Assembly: GCA_035566435.1 (NCBI GenBank)
Contig: DATMRF010000068.1
Span: 1 to 43,558, forward strand
Source: DATMRF01 sp035566435
Lineage (GTDB): Bacteria > Verrucomicrobiota > Verrucomicrobiia > Limisphaerales > UBA8199
DNA: 43,558 nt
Direction of reading: 5' to 3'
Below the pieces are notes generated by a model. That model did not search any database and was not told the DNA's origin. It was given only the letters and a program-made list of their open reading frames with translations. Positions 18,001-26,198 of the stretch are shown here, piece after piece (position 1 is the first letter of the stretch; the number at the start of each line of letters is the position of its first letter). A program made the translations under genes and the position numbers.

Positions 18001-21000
18001 CGCACGGTGCTGGAGGCACAGGTCCACCAGGAATGCCCTTTCGAAAAAATCGTCGAAGCCATCAATCCGGAACGGAGCCTGGCGCAAACCCCTTTATATA
18101 ATGCCGCCTTCCTGTTGCAGAACTATCCAACCGCGCTACCGAATTGTCGTTCGCTGATAACCCGTCCGGTGCCGCTGCCACTGCCGGCAGCGCAGCTCGA
18201 CCTGAGATTTATCGCCGAAGCAACCGAAAGCGACACCACCCTGAGCTGCGAGTACCGGACCGGGTTGTTTGAGCCCATAACCATCCGGCACTTGTTGGTT
18301 GCGTTTCAAAGCACTGTGGAAACGGTTGTCCAGGAACTGGGGACAGAGCTTGGCGCTTTCAAGCTTCCGCAGGAGTTGGCCGCCCAAGCCAGGGCGGCGC
18401 GGGTGCGCCAGGACCGCCAGACAATTGCCGTGGTCGCCACCTTCACCGCGGAACCGCTGGCTGAAAGTCTGGGGTATTGGATCAAGGAACTGGAGCTTTC
18501 CGCCAAGGTGGAATTTGCTCCGTATAACCAGGTGTTCCAGGAATTACTCGACCCCAACAGCTTGTCAGGAAGCAACCGGCGCGGGGCCAACGTTGTGCTG
18601 CTGCGGTGGGAAGATTGGGAGCAGCAGGACCAGGACTCCGCGACCCGGCAGGTTCACCTCGAGCGCAATGTCGAGGAATTCATTCAGGCGCTCAAGGCCG
18701 CCAGCAACCGGACGGCGGTGCCTTGGCTGGTGTGCATTTGTCCACCACGCGTGACGCCAGGCAAAGAGGCTGAGCGGGCGCGTTACGGGCGGCTGGAGGC
18801 CGGGATGTCGGCCGCCCTGGAGCCGCTAAGTGGGGTTTACCTGGTGACCACGGCGGAAATGAACCGGCTCTACCCGGTGAGCGATTACTACGACCCGCAC
18901 GCGGAAGCGCTAGGCCAAATCCCCTACACACCCGCTTGTTTCGCGGCCCTGGGCACAATTGTGGCCCGTAAATTCCATGCCCTGAACCGGCCGGTTTTCA
19001 AGGCCACTGTGCTGGATTGCGACGAAACCCTGTGGGCCGGAGCGTGCGCCGAAGAGGGCGAGAAAGTCCTGCTCGACCCTCCGCGCAAGGCGCTGCAGGA
19101 ATTTATGCGGGCTCAGGCTCAGGCGGGCATGTTGCTCTGCCTCTGCAGCAAGAACAACGAGGAGGACGTTCTCGCAGTGTTCCGACAACGCAAGGACATG
19201 CCACTGTGCCTGGAGCATCTGGCGGGCTCGCGAATCAATTGGCAGCCGAAATCCGAGAATCTCAAAGCCCTTGCCAGCGAGCTCCGGCTTGGGCTGGACA
19301 GTTTTATTCTTGTTGACGACAACCCGATCGAATGCGCCGAAGTGGAGGCCAACTGCCCGGAGGTGCTGACGCTGCAGTTGCCCGAAGACCCGGAGCTGAT
19401 TCCGCAGTTCCTGCAGCATTGCTGGGCATTCGACCATTTAGAGTTGTCCGCCGAGGATCGCCAGCGCTCGGCGCTTTACCAGCAGGATCACCGTCGTGAA
19501 CAGTTCCGAGCCGAAACTCCAAGCCTGGCCGATTTTATTGCCGGGCTCGAACTCAAGGTTGAGATCCTCGAATTGCAGGAAAGCCAGCTTGCTCGCGCGG
19601 CTCAACTGACTCAGCGCACCAATCAGTTTAACTTTACTACGCGCCGCCGCACCGAAACTGAGCTCCGGAAGGTTAGGCAGGAGGGCTGGGAGACCGCGAC
19701 CGTTTCGGTCACCGATCGTTTCGGCAGCTACGGGCTCGTGGGAGTGATGATCTGGAGCCCGACCGATCAATCGCTTGAGGTGGACACGTTTCTGCTGAGC
19801 TGCCGGGTCTTAGGCCGGGGAGTGGAGCACCAAATGCTGGCACACTTGGGGAAAATCGCCCTGCAGCGCGGTTTGGACCACGTGAGCCTCCGTCTCCGCG
19901 CGTCCCCCAGGAACCAGCCGGCGCTGAACTTTTTGCAGAAGATAGCCGGGCCGCTCCACCAGAATTTCAGGACTGATGGCGTCTACCTGCATCGAATGCA
20001 GGCCAGGGTGGCTGCAGCCGTGCGCTTCAACGCGGATGCTGTTCTGCCACATCAGATCCACAATGGGGCGCAAGCAGACGCATCAATCCAGTCTCAGGGC
20101 AGTTTTCTTGCTGCCAGACCAAAATTCTCCCAGTGCCGCCGGATCGCTTTGGAAGCCGTTGACATCAGCCGCATCCTGCTGGCTATAGAGGAGAAGATGC
20201 GCAAGCCCGCGGAGCGACAAACGCTCTACGTTGCACCGCGCACCGAGAGCGAAAAACTGCTTTGTAAGATCTGGCAGGAAGGGCTGCACCGGGAGCGAGT
20301 GGGCATTAAAGATAATTTTTTTGCGCTGGGAGGCAACTCGCTGCTCGCGGTTCGGTTGTTTGCCGAGGCAGAGAAGCAGACTGGGCGCAAGCTGCCGCTG
20401 GTAACAATATTCCAGGCGCCAACGGTCGAGCACCTGGCGCAGGTCATAGGCCGGCCCTCCCGCACGGACAACTCATCGATTATGGCCATCCAGCCGCAAG
20501 GGAGTCGACCGTCGCTGTTCCTCGTTCATGGGGCGGGTGGGGACTTATTATGGGGCTACGCCAACTTGGCGCCCCACCTCGGCGCCGATCAGCCGGTGTA
20601 TGGATTGACCTCGCAGGCATGGGACGGAGCCGAAGAATTTGCCACCATAGAAGTGATGGCCGCCAGGTACGTGGAAGCTGTGCAGCAGGTGCAGCCCCAT
20701 GGCCCCTACTATCTGGGGGGTTATTGCTTTGGCGGCAACGTAGCGTATGACATGGCCCGGCAACTGCACGCAAAAGGGGAGGAGACGGCACTGGTAGCTC
20801 TGGTGGACTGTGCCCCGGCCAATTGCGGCTACCAGGTCATGCCCTGGTGGCAACCTGCCTTCGGGTTGAAGTTCGCGCGCAATCTATTCTACTGGCTGGC
20901 TGACTTCGCCAAACATAAACCCGAGGAACGCCGCGAGTTTATCCGGCGCAAAGCCAGGACCTGGCGCAGAAAACTGCTCCGCAAATGCTCCTGGGCTGCC

Positions 21001-21369
21001 AGGTCCAAGTCCGCCACGGACGTCGATTTGGAAGAAGTAATCGACCTGTCAAAGATCCCGGAAGAGCAACTTCGACTCTGGCAGCTTCACCTCAACGCGT
21101 TGGAGCAGCATGTGTCCCGTCCCTACGCGGGGCGGGTCACCCTGTTTCGAACCCGAGGCCAGCCGCTGTTCTGTTCTTTGGAGGAGGATTTCGGATGGGG
21201 AAAACTGGCCACGGGAGGCGTAGACATCCGGTTGGTGCCTGGCTCGCATGAGACCATTTTCATGGAGCCTGCCGTGCAACCCCTGGCCAAAGAAGTGAAG
21301 GCGTGCATTGTCGAGGCGACCGTCGTTCAAAACGTTCAGCAATGCGGGACGGGTCGAACTGTTCCTTAA
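15088..21369 (+). CDS. NRPS with internal FkbH domain: A-PCP-C-FkbH-PCP-TE
   Basis: The 2093-residue enzyme starts at ATG 15088. The adenylation domain spans about 38-545: YTSGSTGRPKG from Tyr185, YGPTE, YKTGD, and Lys541 in NGKVDRR. PCP1 follows, with Ser598 in LGGDSLL. A condensation domain at about 650-1090 has HHMVSDG at 791-797. Next comes a complete FkbH region: an N-terminal SGNH-like part (about 1110-1290), a HAD domain with nucleophile motif DCDETLW from Asp1310, SKNNEEDV and VDDNPIE, and a GNAT-like tail to about 1630. PCP2 has Ser1751 in LGGNSLL. The terminal alpha/beta-hydrolase thioesterase has GYCFGG with Cys1880 and His2054. FkbH proteins load a glyceryl unit from 1,3-bisphosphoglycerate onto a carrier. 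I infer a two-unit line joining an amino acid to glycerate. No phosphopantetheinyl transferase, transporter or tailoring gene is adjacent. Confidence 0.93.
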   Translation: MNVKFSNSSETVLQLLPKPAVNLPRAQSAHRQKDLRVHQLFERQAALTPDAPAVVSAGRSLVYRELNERANQLAHFLRREGVGPNVLVALSVERSCEMVVGILGILKAGGAYVPLDPAYPEERLNFMLQDSQALLLLTQQKLAEKSATLGTKVLCLDSQWAALEREPRENPVNVAQPEDLIYVIYTSGSTGRPKGPGVYHRGFTNLMRWYVTEFDINASEMVLLVSSLSFDLTQKNIYAPLLRGGQLHLLPSGPFDPSLIQQLIERNEITLINCTPSAFYPLIEPAGCSTWQKVSSLRCVVLGGEPISIPRLRPWLESEACQAEIANTYGPTECTDIAAFYRMNRFNIDRFDFVPVGRPISNVQVAIVDEHLAKCAAGVSGELCIGGIGVGAGYLKDPALTAAKFIPNPFAEITGPRIYKTGDLARCLPDGNIEFLRRLDHQVKIRGFRIELQEIESALAGHPAIQEAVVSVRQASSQATPGGAAESAAVEPRLTAFYVLKTDVMTPVNELRRFLSEKLPDYMIPAAFVCLKKFPLSPNGKVDRRALPEPDEALVRREEPYQAPAAPVEKRIAEIWQEVLHRQKVGVHDNFFELGGDSLLVAQMISRVREAFQAELPIARVFETPTIAALARTLSSGTRAEDGDRTQPPLRPAARNGSMPLSFAERRFWFLDRLEPGNPAYHIPATIRLKGILHTDALRQSLEEIARRHEILRSSFPSRNGDPVQVVSGEAKVALEQVDLCICPVAEREQEAQRVLQERACRPFDLDRGPLVRWLLVRLGEHEHILGVTMHHMVSDGWTLGVLFNELDTLYGALSAQTAVPPLPALPVQYADYASWQLDWLRGPVLERQVCYWKEKLAGAPATLDLPCDHTGSINSSAGALQTLVLPKPLVGRMLAFCRREEVTPFMLWFAAMAITMNRWTEQSDLVLGTVVAGRNRREIENLVGCFVNFLPLRLKCVAKETARDFLAQIKRTVLEAQVHQECPFEKIVEAINPERSLAQTPLYNAAFLLQNYPTALPNCRSLITRPVPLPLPAAQLDLRFIAEATESDTTLSCEYRTGLFEPITIRHLLVAFQSTVETVVQELGTELGAFKLPQELAAQARAARVRQDRQTIAVVATFTAEPLAESLGYWIKELELSAKVEFAPYNQVFQELLDPNSLSGSNRRGANVVLLRWEDWEQQDQDSATRQVHLERNVEEFIQALKAASNRTAVPWLVCICPPRVTPGKEAERARYGRLEAGMSAALEPLSGVYLVTTAEMNRLYPVSDYYDPHAEALGQIPYTPACFAALGTIVARKFHALNRPVFKATVLDCDETLWAGACAEEGEKVLLDPPRKALQEFMRAQAQAGMLLCLCSKNNEEDVLAVFRQRKDMPLCLEHLAGSRINWQPKSENLKALASELRLGLDSFILVDDNPIECAEVEANCPEVLTLQLPEDPELIPQFLQHCWAFDHLELSAEDRQRSALYQQDHRREQFRAETPSLADFIAGLELKVEILELQESQLARAAQLTQRTNQFNFTTRRRTETELRKVRQEGWETATVSVTDRFGSYGLVGVMIWSPTDQSLEVDTFLLSCRVLGRGVEHQMLAHLGKIALQRGLDHVSLRLRASPRNQPALNFLQKIAGPLHQNFRTDGVYLHRMQARVAAAVRFNADAVLPHQIHNGAQADASIQSQGSFLAARPKFSQCRRIALEAVDISRILLAIEEKMRKPAERQTLYVAPRTESEKLLCKIWQEGLHRERVGIKDNFFALGGNSLLAVRLFAEAEKQTGRKLPLVTIFQAPTVEHLAQVIGRPSRTDNSSIMAIQPQGSRPSLFLVHGAGGDLLWGYANLAPHLGADQPVYGLTSQAWDGAEEFATIEVMAARYVEAVQQVQPHGPYYLGGYCFGGNVAYDMARQLHAKGEETALVALVDCAPANCGYQVMPWWQPAFGLKFARNLFYWLADFAKHKPEERREFIRRKARTWRRKLLRKCSWAARSKSATDVDLEEVIDLSKIPEEQLRLWQLHLNALEQHVSRPYAGRVTLFRTRGQPLFCSLEEDFGWGKLATGGVDIRLVPGSHETIFMEPAVQPLAKEVKACIVEATVVQNVQQCGTGRTVP

Positions 21370-21641
21370 ACCACTGATAGGAATTTGGTTTTTGACGCAC
21401 GGCATGTACTTGACGCTGCGCGGGTGATTGCTCCGCGGGTCGTGCCACACGCGCAAGGGCAGCGAGGAAATCCATCCGGTGCCCTGCGATGGAAATGAGA
21501 ATGAGCCCTACGAGACGAATTCAACGAGCCTTAGGTCTCCCCGTCCTCCGGACGTCCACCAAGTACCAGTCGTGCACACCGGCAACGGGCGCAAAAGCAT
21601 CAGCCAACGCGCCCAGTGGCAAATAAACTGTATCGATCGGC

Positions 21642-21965
21642 CTATACAGGGGCTGGAACCTGTGGGCGACCCAACAGGCAGGGCCCGCGTCCAAGGGATA
21701 GGCCGGCAAAATGAAAAGCACCCGCCGGATGGAACTTGGTCTCGCGACTTGGCGCGCGCCTCGGAGGCACGACTTCTTTCGCGGAAGCTCCGTACGCCAG
21801 CTCATACAGGCGCTTGTCGTCGCCGACATACAACACCAACGCTGAATGAGCTGTCGCGACACGAATGAACCCCGACTCGGAAGGCGCTTCGGCCGCGACG
21901 CTGTGCCCACGGGCGGCCAAGCCAACCAGCAGCGTGGACAGCAGCAAGCCACGATCAGGCATCAC
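21642..21965 (-). pseudogene. Decayed N-terminal fragment, possibly alpha-galactosidase-like
   Basis: The minus-strand frame (ATG 21962) begins with a plausible signal peptide (MPDRGLLLSTLLVGLAARGH) and continues SGFIRVATAHSALVLYVGDD, then KRLYELAYGA and ETKFHPAG. This resembles the N-terminal beta domain of GH36-type alpha-galactosidases (pattern ALVL-V-x-x-x-x-RLY-x-x-YG). It stops after about 107 residues, far short of a 600-700 residue enzyme. A neighbouring frame down to 21521 (PACWVAHRFQPLYRPIDTVY) may be degraded continuation. It sits 2-5 bases after the leuB stop on the same strand. The assignment rests on a short stretch and could be wrong; a genuine small secreted protein is the alternative. 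Confidence 0.45.
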
Positions 21966-21967
21966 AC

Positions 21968-23026
21968 TTAAAGGGATTCGGCTACCAAATCGCCAACCTG
22001 CGAGGTACTATAGCCCATCTTTCCGGCGGCCAGGCTCTTGATTTTTTCGCGCACGATCTTGATGACGGCATCTTCGATGGCTTTAGCGGCTTGGGTCTCG
22101 CCCAGGAAATCCAGCATCATCTGGCCGGCGCAGATGGCCGCGAGCGGGTTGATGACGCCCTGGCCGGTGTATTTCGGGGCGCTGCCGCCGATGGGCTCGA
22201 ACATGCTGGTGCCTTGCGGATTGATGTTGCCGCCGGCAGCAATGCCCATCCCGCCCTGCACCATCGCGCCCAGGTCGGTGATGATGTCCCCGAACATATT
22301 GTCGGTCACAATCACGTCGAACCATTCCGGGTTCTTGACGAACCACATGGTCGTCGCGTCCACATGGGCGTAGTCGCGCTTGATGTCCTTGTAATCCTTT
22401 TCGCCGACTTCATGGAAGGCGCGTTCCCAAAGGTCCCAGGCGTACGTAAGCACGTTGGTCTTACCGCACAGCGTCAACTTCTTCTCCCGGTTGCGTTTGC
22501 GGGTGTAATCAAAGGCGAAGCGCAGGCAGCGTTCCACCCCGCGCCGGGTGTTCACGCTCTCTTGCAGCGCGACTTCGTTCGGCGTGCCCTTGAACACCAG
22601 TCCGCCCGCGCCGGTGTAAAGCCCCTCGTTGTTTTCCCGCACGACGACGAAGTCGATGTCCGCGGGCTTTTTGTCTTTGAGCGGGCAAAAGCGCTCATCA
22701 TACAACTTAACCGGGCGGAGATTGATGTACTGCTCGAGCTCGAACCGGGTGCGCAGGAGGATGCCCTTTTCGAGAATGCCGGGCTTGACATCGGGATGGC
22801 CGATGGCTCCGAGCAGGATCGCGGGGAACTTGCGAAGTTCCGCCAGCACGCTATCGGGCAGGATTTCGCCGTTGCGCAGGTAGCGTTCGCCGCCGATGTC
22901 GTACTGGGTGTAATTGAGTTTGAGTTCAAATTTTGTCGCCGCGGCGTCGAGCACTTTGACGGCTTCGCGGACGACTTCCGGTCCGGTGCCGTCGCCGCCG
23001 ATGACTGCGATGTTGTAGCTTTTCAT
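21968..23026 (-). CDS. leuB: 3-isopropylmalate dehydrogenase
   Basis: The 352-residue protein belongs to the isocitrate/isopropylmalate dehydrogenase family, which oxidatively decarboxylates 3-isopropylmalate in leucine synthesis using NAD. Seen motifs: IAVIGGDGTGPEVV at the start, LLRTRFELEQYINLRPVKLY for substrate binding, VVRENNEGLYTGAGG, the Lys in LCGKTNVLTYA, DNMFGDIITDLGAM for metal and nucleotide binding, and EPIGGSAPKYTGQGVINPLA. Length fits LeuB. Tartrate or other beta-decarboxylating dehydrogenases are close relatives, so the substrate is likely but not proved; no leuA/C/D genes lie in the window. The start MKSYNIAV at 23026 is natural. Confidence 0.88.
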   Translation of the reverse strand: MKSYNIAVIGGDGTGPEVVREAVKVLDAAATKFELKLNYTQYDIGGERYLRNGEILPDSVLAELRKFPAILLGAIGHPDVKPGILEKGILLRTRFELEQYINLRPVKLYDERFCPLKDKKPADIDFVVVRENNEGLYTGAGGLVFKGTPNEVALQESVNTRRGVERCLRFAFDYTRKRNREKKLTLCGKTNVLTYAWDLWERAFHEVGEKDYKDIKRDYAHVDATTMWFVKNPEWFDVIVTDNMFGDIITDLGAMVQGGMGIAAGGNINPQGTSMFEPIGGSAPKYTGQGVINPLAAICAGQMMLDFLGETQAAKAIEDAVIKIVREKIKSLAAGKMGYSTSQVGDLVAESL

Positions 23027-23305
23027 GAACGATCGTGTTTGTGTCGTCTGCCCTTGAGGCAGGGATGGCGGATGCTAATGCTTCCGCGCCGCGAGGCAAT
23101 CAGAATTCCCGCCACGGCACGGTTGGCCACGAAAGGGCACAAAGTGCGAAAAAGGGGCAAGGCGGCAAGTGAGCCGCGCGGAGCGTATGGAGCTCCCTTT
23201 CTCTATGGGAGATGATATAAGGAGCCGCTGATCTCCCGCCCTGCAGTAATTTGCACCAGAGGTTTGATTCTCCTTACGTCGTCTTCTACGATTTCAAACC
23301 ACGCT

Positions 23306-24592
23306 CTAAGGCTCTTCCACCGTACCAGTCCCCAGCGGGATGTATTGCGGGGCCGAAGTCAGGTCCAGCGCCGCGCGATTGCCGTCCAGCTTGAGCATGA
23401 GCGCCTGCCCAGCGGAGTCCACGGCGCTGAGCGTCTGAGCCCCGTTGACCGTGACCGCCACCTGGTGCGGCTCGCCGAGGGTCCAGGCGACCAGTTTTTG
23501 GGCGCCCTTTGCGTCAGTGCAGACCAGGAGATAATCCTTTTGGTCGTCCGGGGCGCGGCGGCGAGTGATGCGATAGCCGGAGAGTTCGCGGGTGAGGGTT
23601 TGGATGGCCCGGTAGGCCGGCTTGGGGTTGAGGTCTGGTAGGACGGTGCCGAAGTTGTGCTCGTTTTCTTTCGGGTCGTCGCCATCGTTTTTCCAGTCGC
23701 ACCAAATCGAAAGCGGCACGCCGTTGAGCAGGTTCGAGAGTTGCTGGCGCGCGGCAAAGGCCGCTTGGGTTTCCAGGGACACACCGCGGGTCCACGTCGA
23801 ATAGCCCCACTCTCCGCTCAGGATCGGGATTTTATCCTTTTTGGCGACGGGCGCATAGCGTTCGATGAGCTCGCGGAGTCTCTGGTAATCCGCCGCGGCA
23901 ATCTCAGGCGGACGGCGGGGCTCGCGGTACGGATGCACGCTTACGGCGTCGAGATATTCCAACACCCCCGACTTGAGAAAGCTCTCAAGAAAGTCCCAGG
24001 GAAAAGTGGAGGAGGCGGGCCCGACGATGGTCGCGTCCGGCTCGGCCGCGCGTATGGCCCGGCAAGTGGCCAGCGCCAGTGTCGTGTATTGCTGCACGTC
24101 GGGCTTGGGATTCCAAAAGCTGATGTTGGGCTCGTTCCAGATTTCCCAGATGATGTGGCGTCCGTGGTAATGCTTCGCGGAAGCGACGGCCCAACTGGCG
24201 AAAGCGGCGACGCTGTCCGGGTGCTGAGGCGACGCCGTCGTGCGGTGCGTGAGGTGGGTGACTGGGTTTTCGTTGGTGACCGCCTCCTCGTAGAGATGAT
24301 GGGAATAGTCCAGAATGAACACCGGTCGCATGCCGCGCTGTTCAAGGTTCGAGAGCAGCTTGTCATAAGCGGACCAATCGTAATGTCCCTTTTGTTTCTC
24401 GATGCCTTCCCATCCGAAGTCCATCCGGATGAACCTGAAGCCGGCGGTGCGGATGAGGTCGAGGTCACGCTCGTGCCCGGTAACGAAGTGGATGTTAACG
24501 CCCACCCCGGCAGGCAGGACGGGTTCGGGGATGCCGGCGGCGTGGCCAGCAAGGGGAAGCAGCAAACCCAAGAGCCAGAAATGTTTTCTCAT
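23306..24592 (-). CDS. Secreted clan GH-A glycoside hydrolase
   Basis: From ATG 24592 the product has 428 residues with a signal peptide (MRKHFWLLGLLLPLAGHAAG). The TIM-barrel core shows GFRFIRMDFGWEGIE early on, the acid/base Glu154 in IWNEPN at the end of strand 4, and the probable nucleophile Glu261 in LSGEWGYS at strand 7. These are the marks of clan GH-A (GH5/GH39-like) retaining glycosidases. The exact family and polysaccharide substrate cannot be fixed. It starts 12 bases after the stop of the aldehyde dehydrogenase gene, so it probably ends a deoC-aldehyde dehydrogenase-glycosidase transcript. The C-terminal 100 residues form a small beta domain. Confidence 0.87.
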   Translation of the reverse strand: MRKHFWLLGLLLPLAGHAAGIPEPVLPAGVGVNIHFVTGHERDLDLIRTAGFRFIRMDFGWEGIEKQKGHYDWSAYDKLLSNLEQRGMRPVFILDYSHHLYEEAVTNENPVTHLTHRTTASPQHPDSVAAFASWAVASAKHYHGRHIIWEIWNEPNISFWNPKPDVQQYTTLALATCRAIRAAEPDATIVGPASSTFPWDFLESFLKSGVLEYLDAVSVHPYREPRRPPEIAAADYQRLRELIERYAPVAKKDKIPILSGEWGYSTWTRGVSLETQAAFAARQQLSNLLNGVPLSIWCDWKNDGDDPKENEHNFGTVLPDLNPKPAYRAIQTLTRELSGYRITRRRAPDDQKDYLLVCTDAKGAQKLVAWTLGEPHQVAVTVNGAQTLSAVDSAGQALMLKLDGNRAALDLTSAPQYIPLGTGTVEEP

Positions 24593-24604
24593 AGGGTCGG
24601 ACAT

Positions 24605-26185
24605 CTAGACGGAATTCAATTTCAGATACGCCATCAGTCCCTGTACGCCCCCTTCCCGGCCGAAGCCGCTTTCCTTGTAGCCGCCGAAAGGACTGGTCGG
24701 GTCGAACTTGTTGAAAGTGTTTGCCCACACGACGCCGGCGCGGAGTTGGTTGACGATCTTAAAGATCTTGCTGCCTTTGTCGGTCCACACGCCGGCGCTC
24801 AGGCCATACGGGGTGTTGTTGGCGCGCTCGAAGGCCTCTTCGGGCGTCCGGAAGGTCATCACCGCCAGCACCGGCCCGAAGATTTCTTCCTGCGCGACCC
24901 GATGCGAGGCGGTAACCCCGGTGAGGAACGTGGGCGGATACCAAAAGCCCCGGGCGGGCAGCGTGCACCGGGTTTGGGTCACCTCGGCGCCCTCATCGAC
25001 GCCGCTTTGGACCAGCTCGCGGATTTTCTTCAACTGCGGGGCATTGTTGATGGCACCGATGTCGGTGTTCTTATCGAGCGGGTTTCCGAGCCGGAGCGTT
25101 TGGATACGGTCGCGCAGCTTGCGCACGACCGTCGGGAAGACGCTCTCCTGGACCAGCAAGCGCGAACCGGCGCAGCAAACGTGGCCCTGGTTGAAGTAAA
25201 TGCCGGCGATAATGCCTTCAATAGCCTGGTCGAGGGGCGCGTCCTCGAACACGATGTTGGCTGCCTTGCCGCCAAGCTCGAGCGTCAGTCTTTTGCCTGT
25301 GCCGGCGGTTAATCGTGCGAGTTGTTTGCCAATTTCGGTCGAGCCGGTGAAAGCGATCTTGTTGACGTCCGGGTACTTCACGAGCGCCGTGCCGGTTTCA
25401 CCGGTGCCCGTGACGACATTGACCACGCCCGGCGGCAGCTCGGCTTCCTGAAAAACCTCTGCCAACTGCAGCAGGGTGAGGCTGGTGGTTTTGGAAGGTT
25501 TGATGACAACCGTGTTGCCGCAAGCAATTGCAGGCGCGATTTTCCACGCCGCCATGAGCAGCGGAAAATTCCACGGAATGATTTGGCCGACCACACCCAG
25601 TGGCGAGGGCGTCCGGCCCGGAAACGCATACTGAAGCTTGTCCGCCCAGCCGGCGTGGTAAAAGAAATGGGCGGCGACGAGCGGCAGATCGATGTCGCGG
25701 GTTTCCTTGATGGGTTTGCCGCCCTCCATGGTCTCGAGCACGGCCAGTTCGCGCGACTTCTCCTGAATGATCCGGGCGATGCGATAGAGATACCGGGCCC
25801 GGTCGCGCCCAGGCATTTTGCCCCAGACGTTCTCGTAAGCGCGGCGAGCCGCTTGCACCGCGCAGTCCACGTCCGACTCGCTGGCGAGGGCGACCTCGCT
25901 CAGCTTTTCTTCGGTGGCAGGATTGATAGAGTCGAAGTATCCGCCGCCGGAAGGCGGGGTGAATTTGCCATTGATGAACAGCTCGTGGCGCGGCGCGATC
26001 TTAATGTAATCGAACGTTTCGGGAGCGGGAGCGTAAACCCATTTGTCCCCAAAGCGCAGCCGGCGCTCGTTGAGCGGGACGGCGGGACGAGGGGCGGCGG
26101 GAGCGCCGTTGGATTTCAAGGGCCGGCTCGCACGCGCTATCTTTGGACCGGCTCGTGAGGGGGGACGTTTGGAGGTTGTCTTCAT
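24605..26185 (-). CDS. Aldehyde dehydrogenase family protein
   Basis: With ATG 26185 (MKTTSKRPP) the enzyme has 526 residues, the first 40 being a basic Pro-rich extension. The NAD-dependent aldehyde dehydrogenase motifs are all present: IIPWNFPLLMAAWKIAPAIA, FTGSTEIGKQLA, catalytic Glu in LELGGKAANIVFEDA, catalytic Cys in GHVCCAGSRLLV (two adjacent Cys), and EEIFGPVLAVM. It begins 13 bases after the deoC stop, so it is likely to oxidise the acetaldehyde released by deoxyribose-phosphate aldolase to acetate; this is inference from neighbourhood. The upstream in-frame extension to 26323 overlaps deoC and is unlikely. Confidence 0.92.
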   Translation of the reverse strand: MKTTSKRPPSRAGPKIARASRPLKSNGAPAAPRPAVPLNERRLRFGDKWVYAPAPETFDYIKIAPRHELFINGKFTPPSGGGYFDSINPATEEKLSEVALASESDVDCAVQAARRAYENVWGKMPGRDRARYLYRIARIIQEKSRELAVLETMEGGKPIKETRDIDLPLVAAHFFYHAGWADKLQYAFPGRTPSPLGVVGQIIPWNFPLLMAAWKIAPAIACGNTVVIKPSKTTSLTLLQLAEVFQEAELPPGVVNVVTGTGETGTALVKYPDVNKIAFTGSTEIGKQLARLTAGTGKRLTLELGGKAANIVFEDAPLDQAIEGIIAGIYFNQGHVCCAGSRLLVQESVFPTVVRKLRDRIQTLRLGNPLDKNTDIGAINNAPQLKKIRELVQSGVDEGAEVTQTRCTLPARGFWYPPTFLTGVTASHRVAQEEIFGPVLAVMTFRTPEEAFERANNTPYGLSAGVWTDKGSKIFKIVNQLRAGVVWANTFNKFDPTSPFGGYKESGFGREGGVQGLMAYLKLNSV

Positions 26186-26198
26186 GAGGAAACTGGTC

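Noticed and set aside
21428..21868. 146-codon plus-strand frame after the NRPS
   Set aside because: Composition is like shifted coding sequence and it opposes a signal-peptide-bearing minus frame; no family likeness.
22091..23215. 374-codon plus-strand frame over leuB
   Set aside because: Antisense to a complete leuB with all motifs; no conserved features.
23657..25312. 551-codon plus-strand frame across the glycosidase and aldehyde dehydrogenase genes
   Set aside because: It is antisense to two genes with clear catalytic motifs and spans both; long antisense frames are expected at this GC content.
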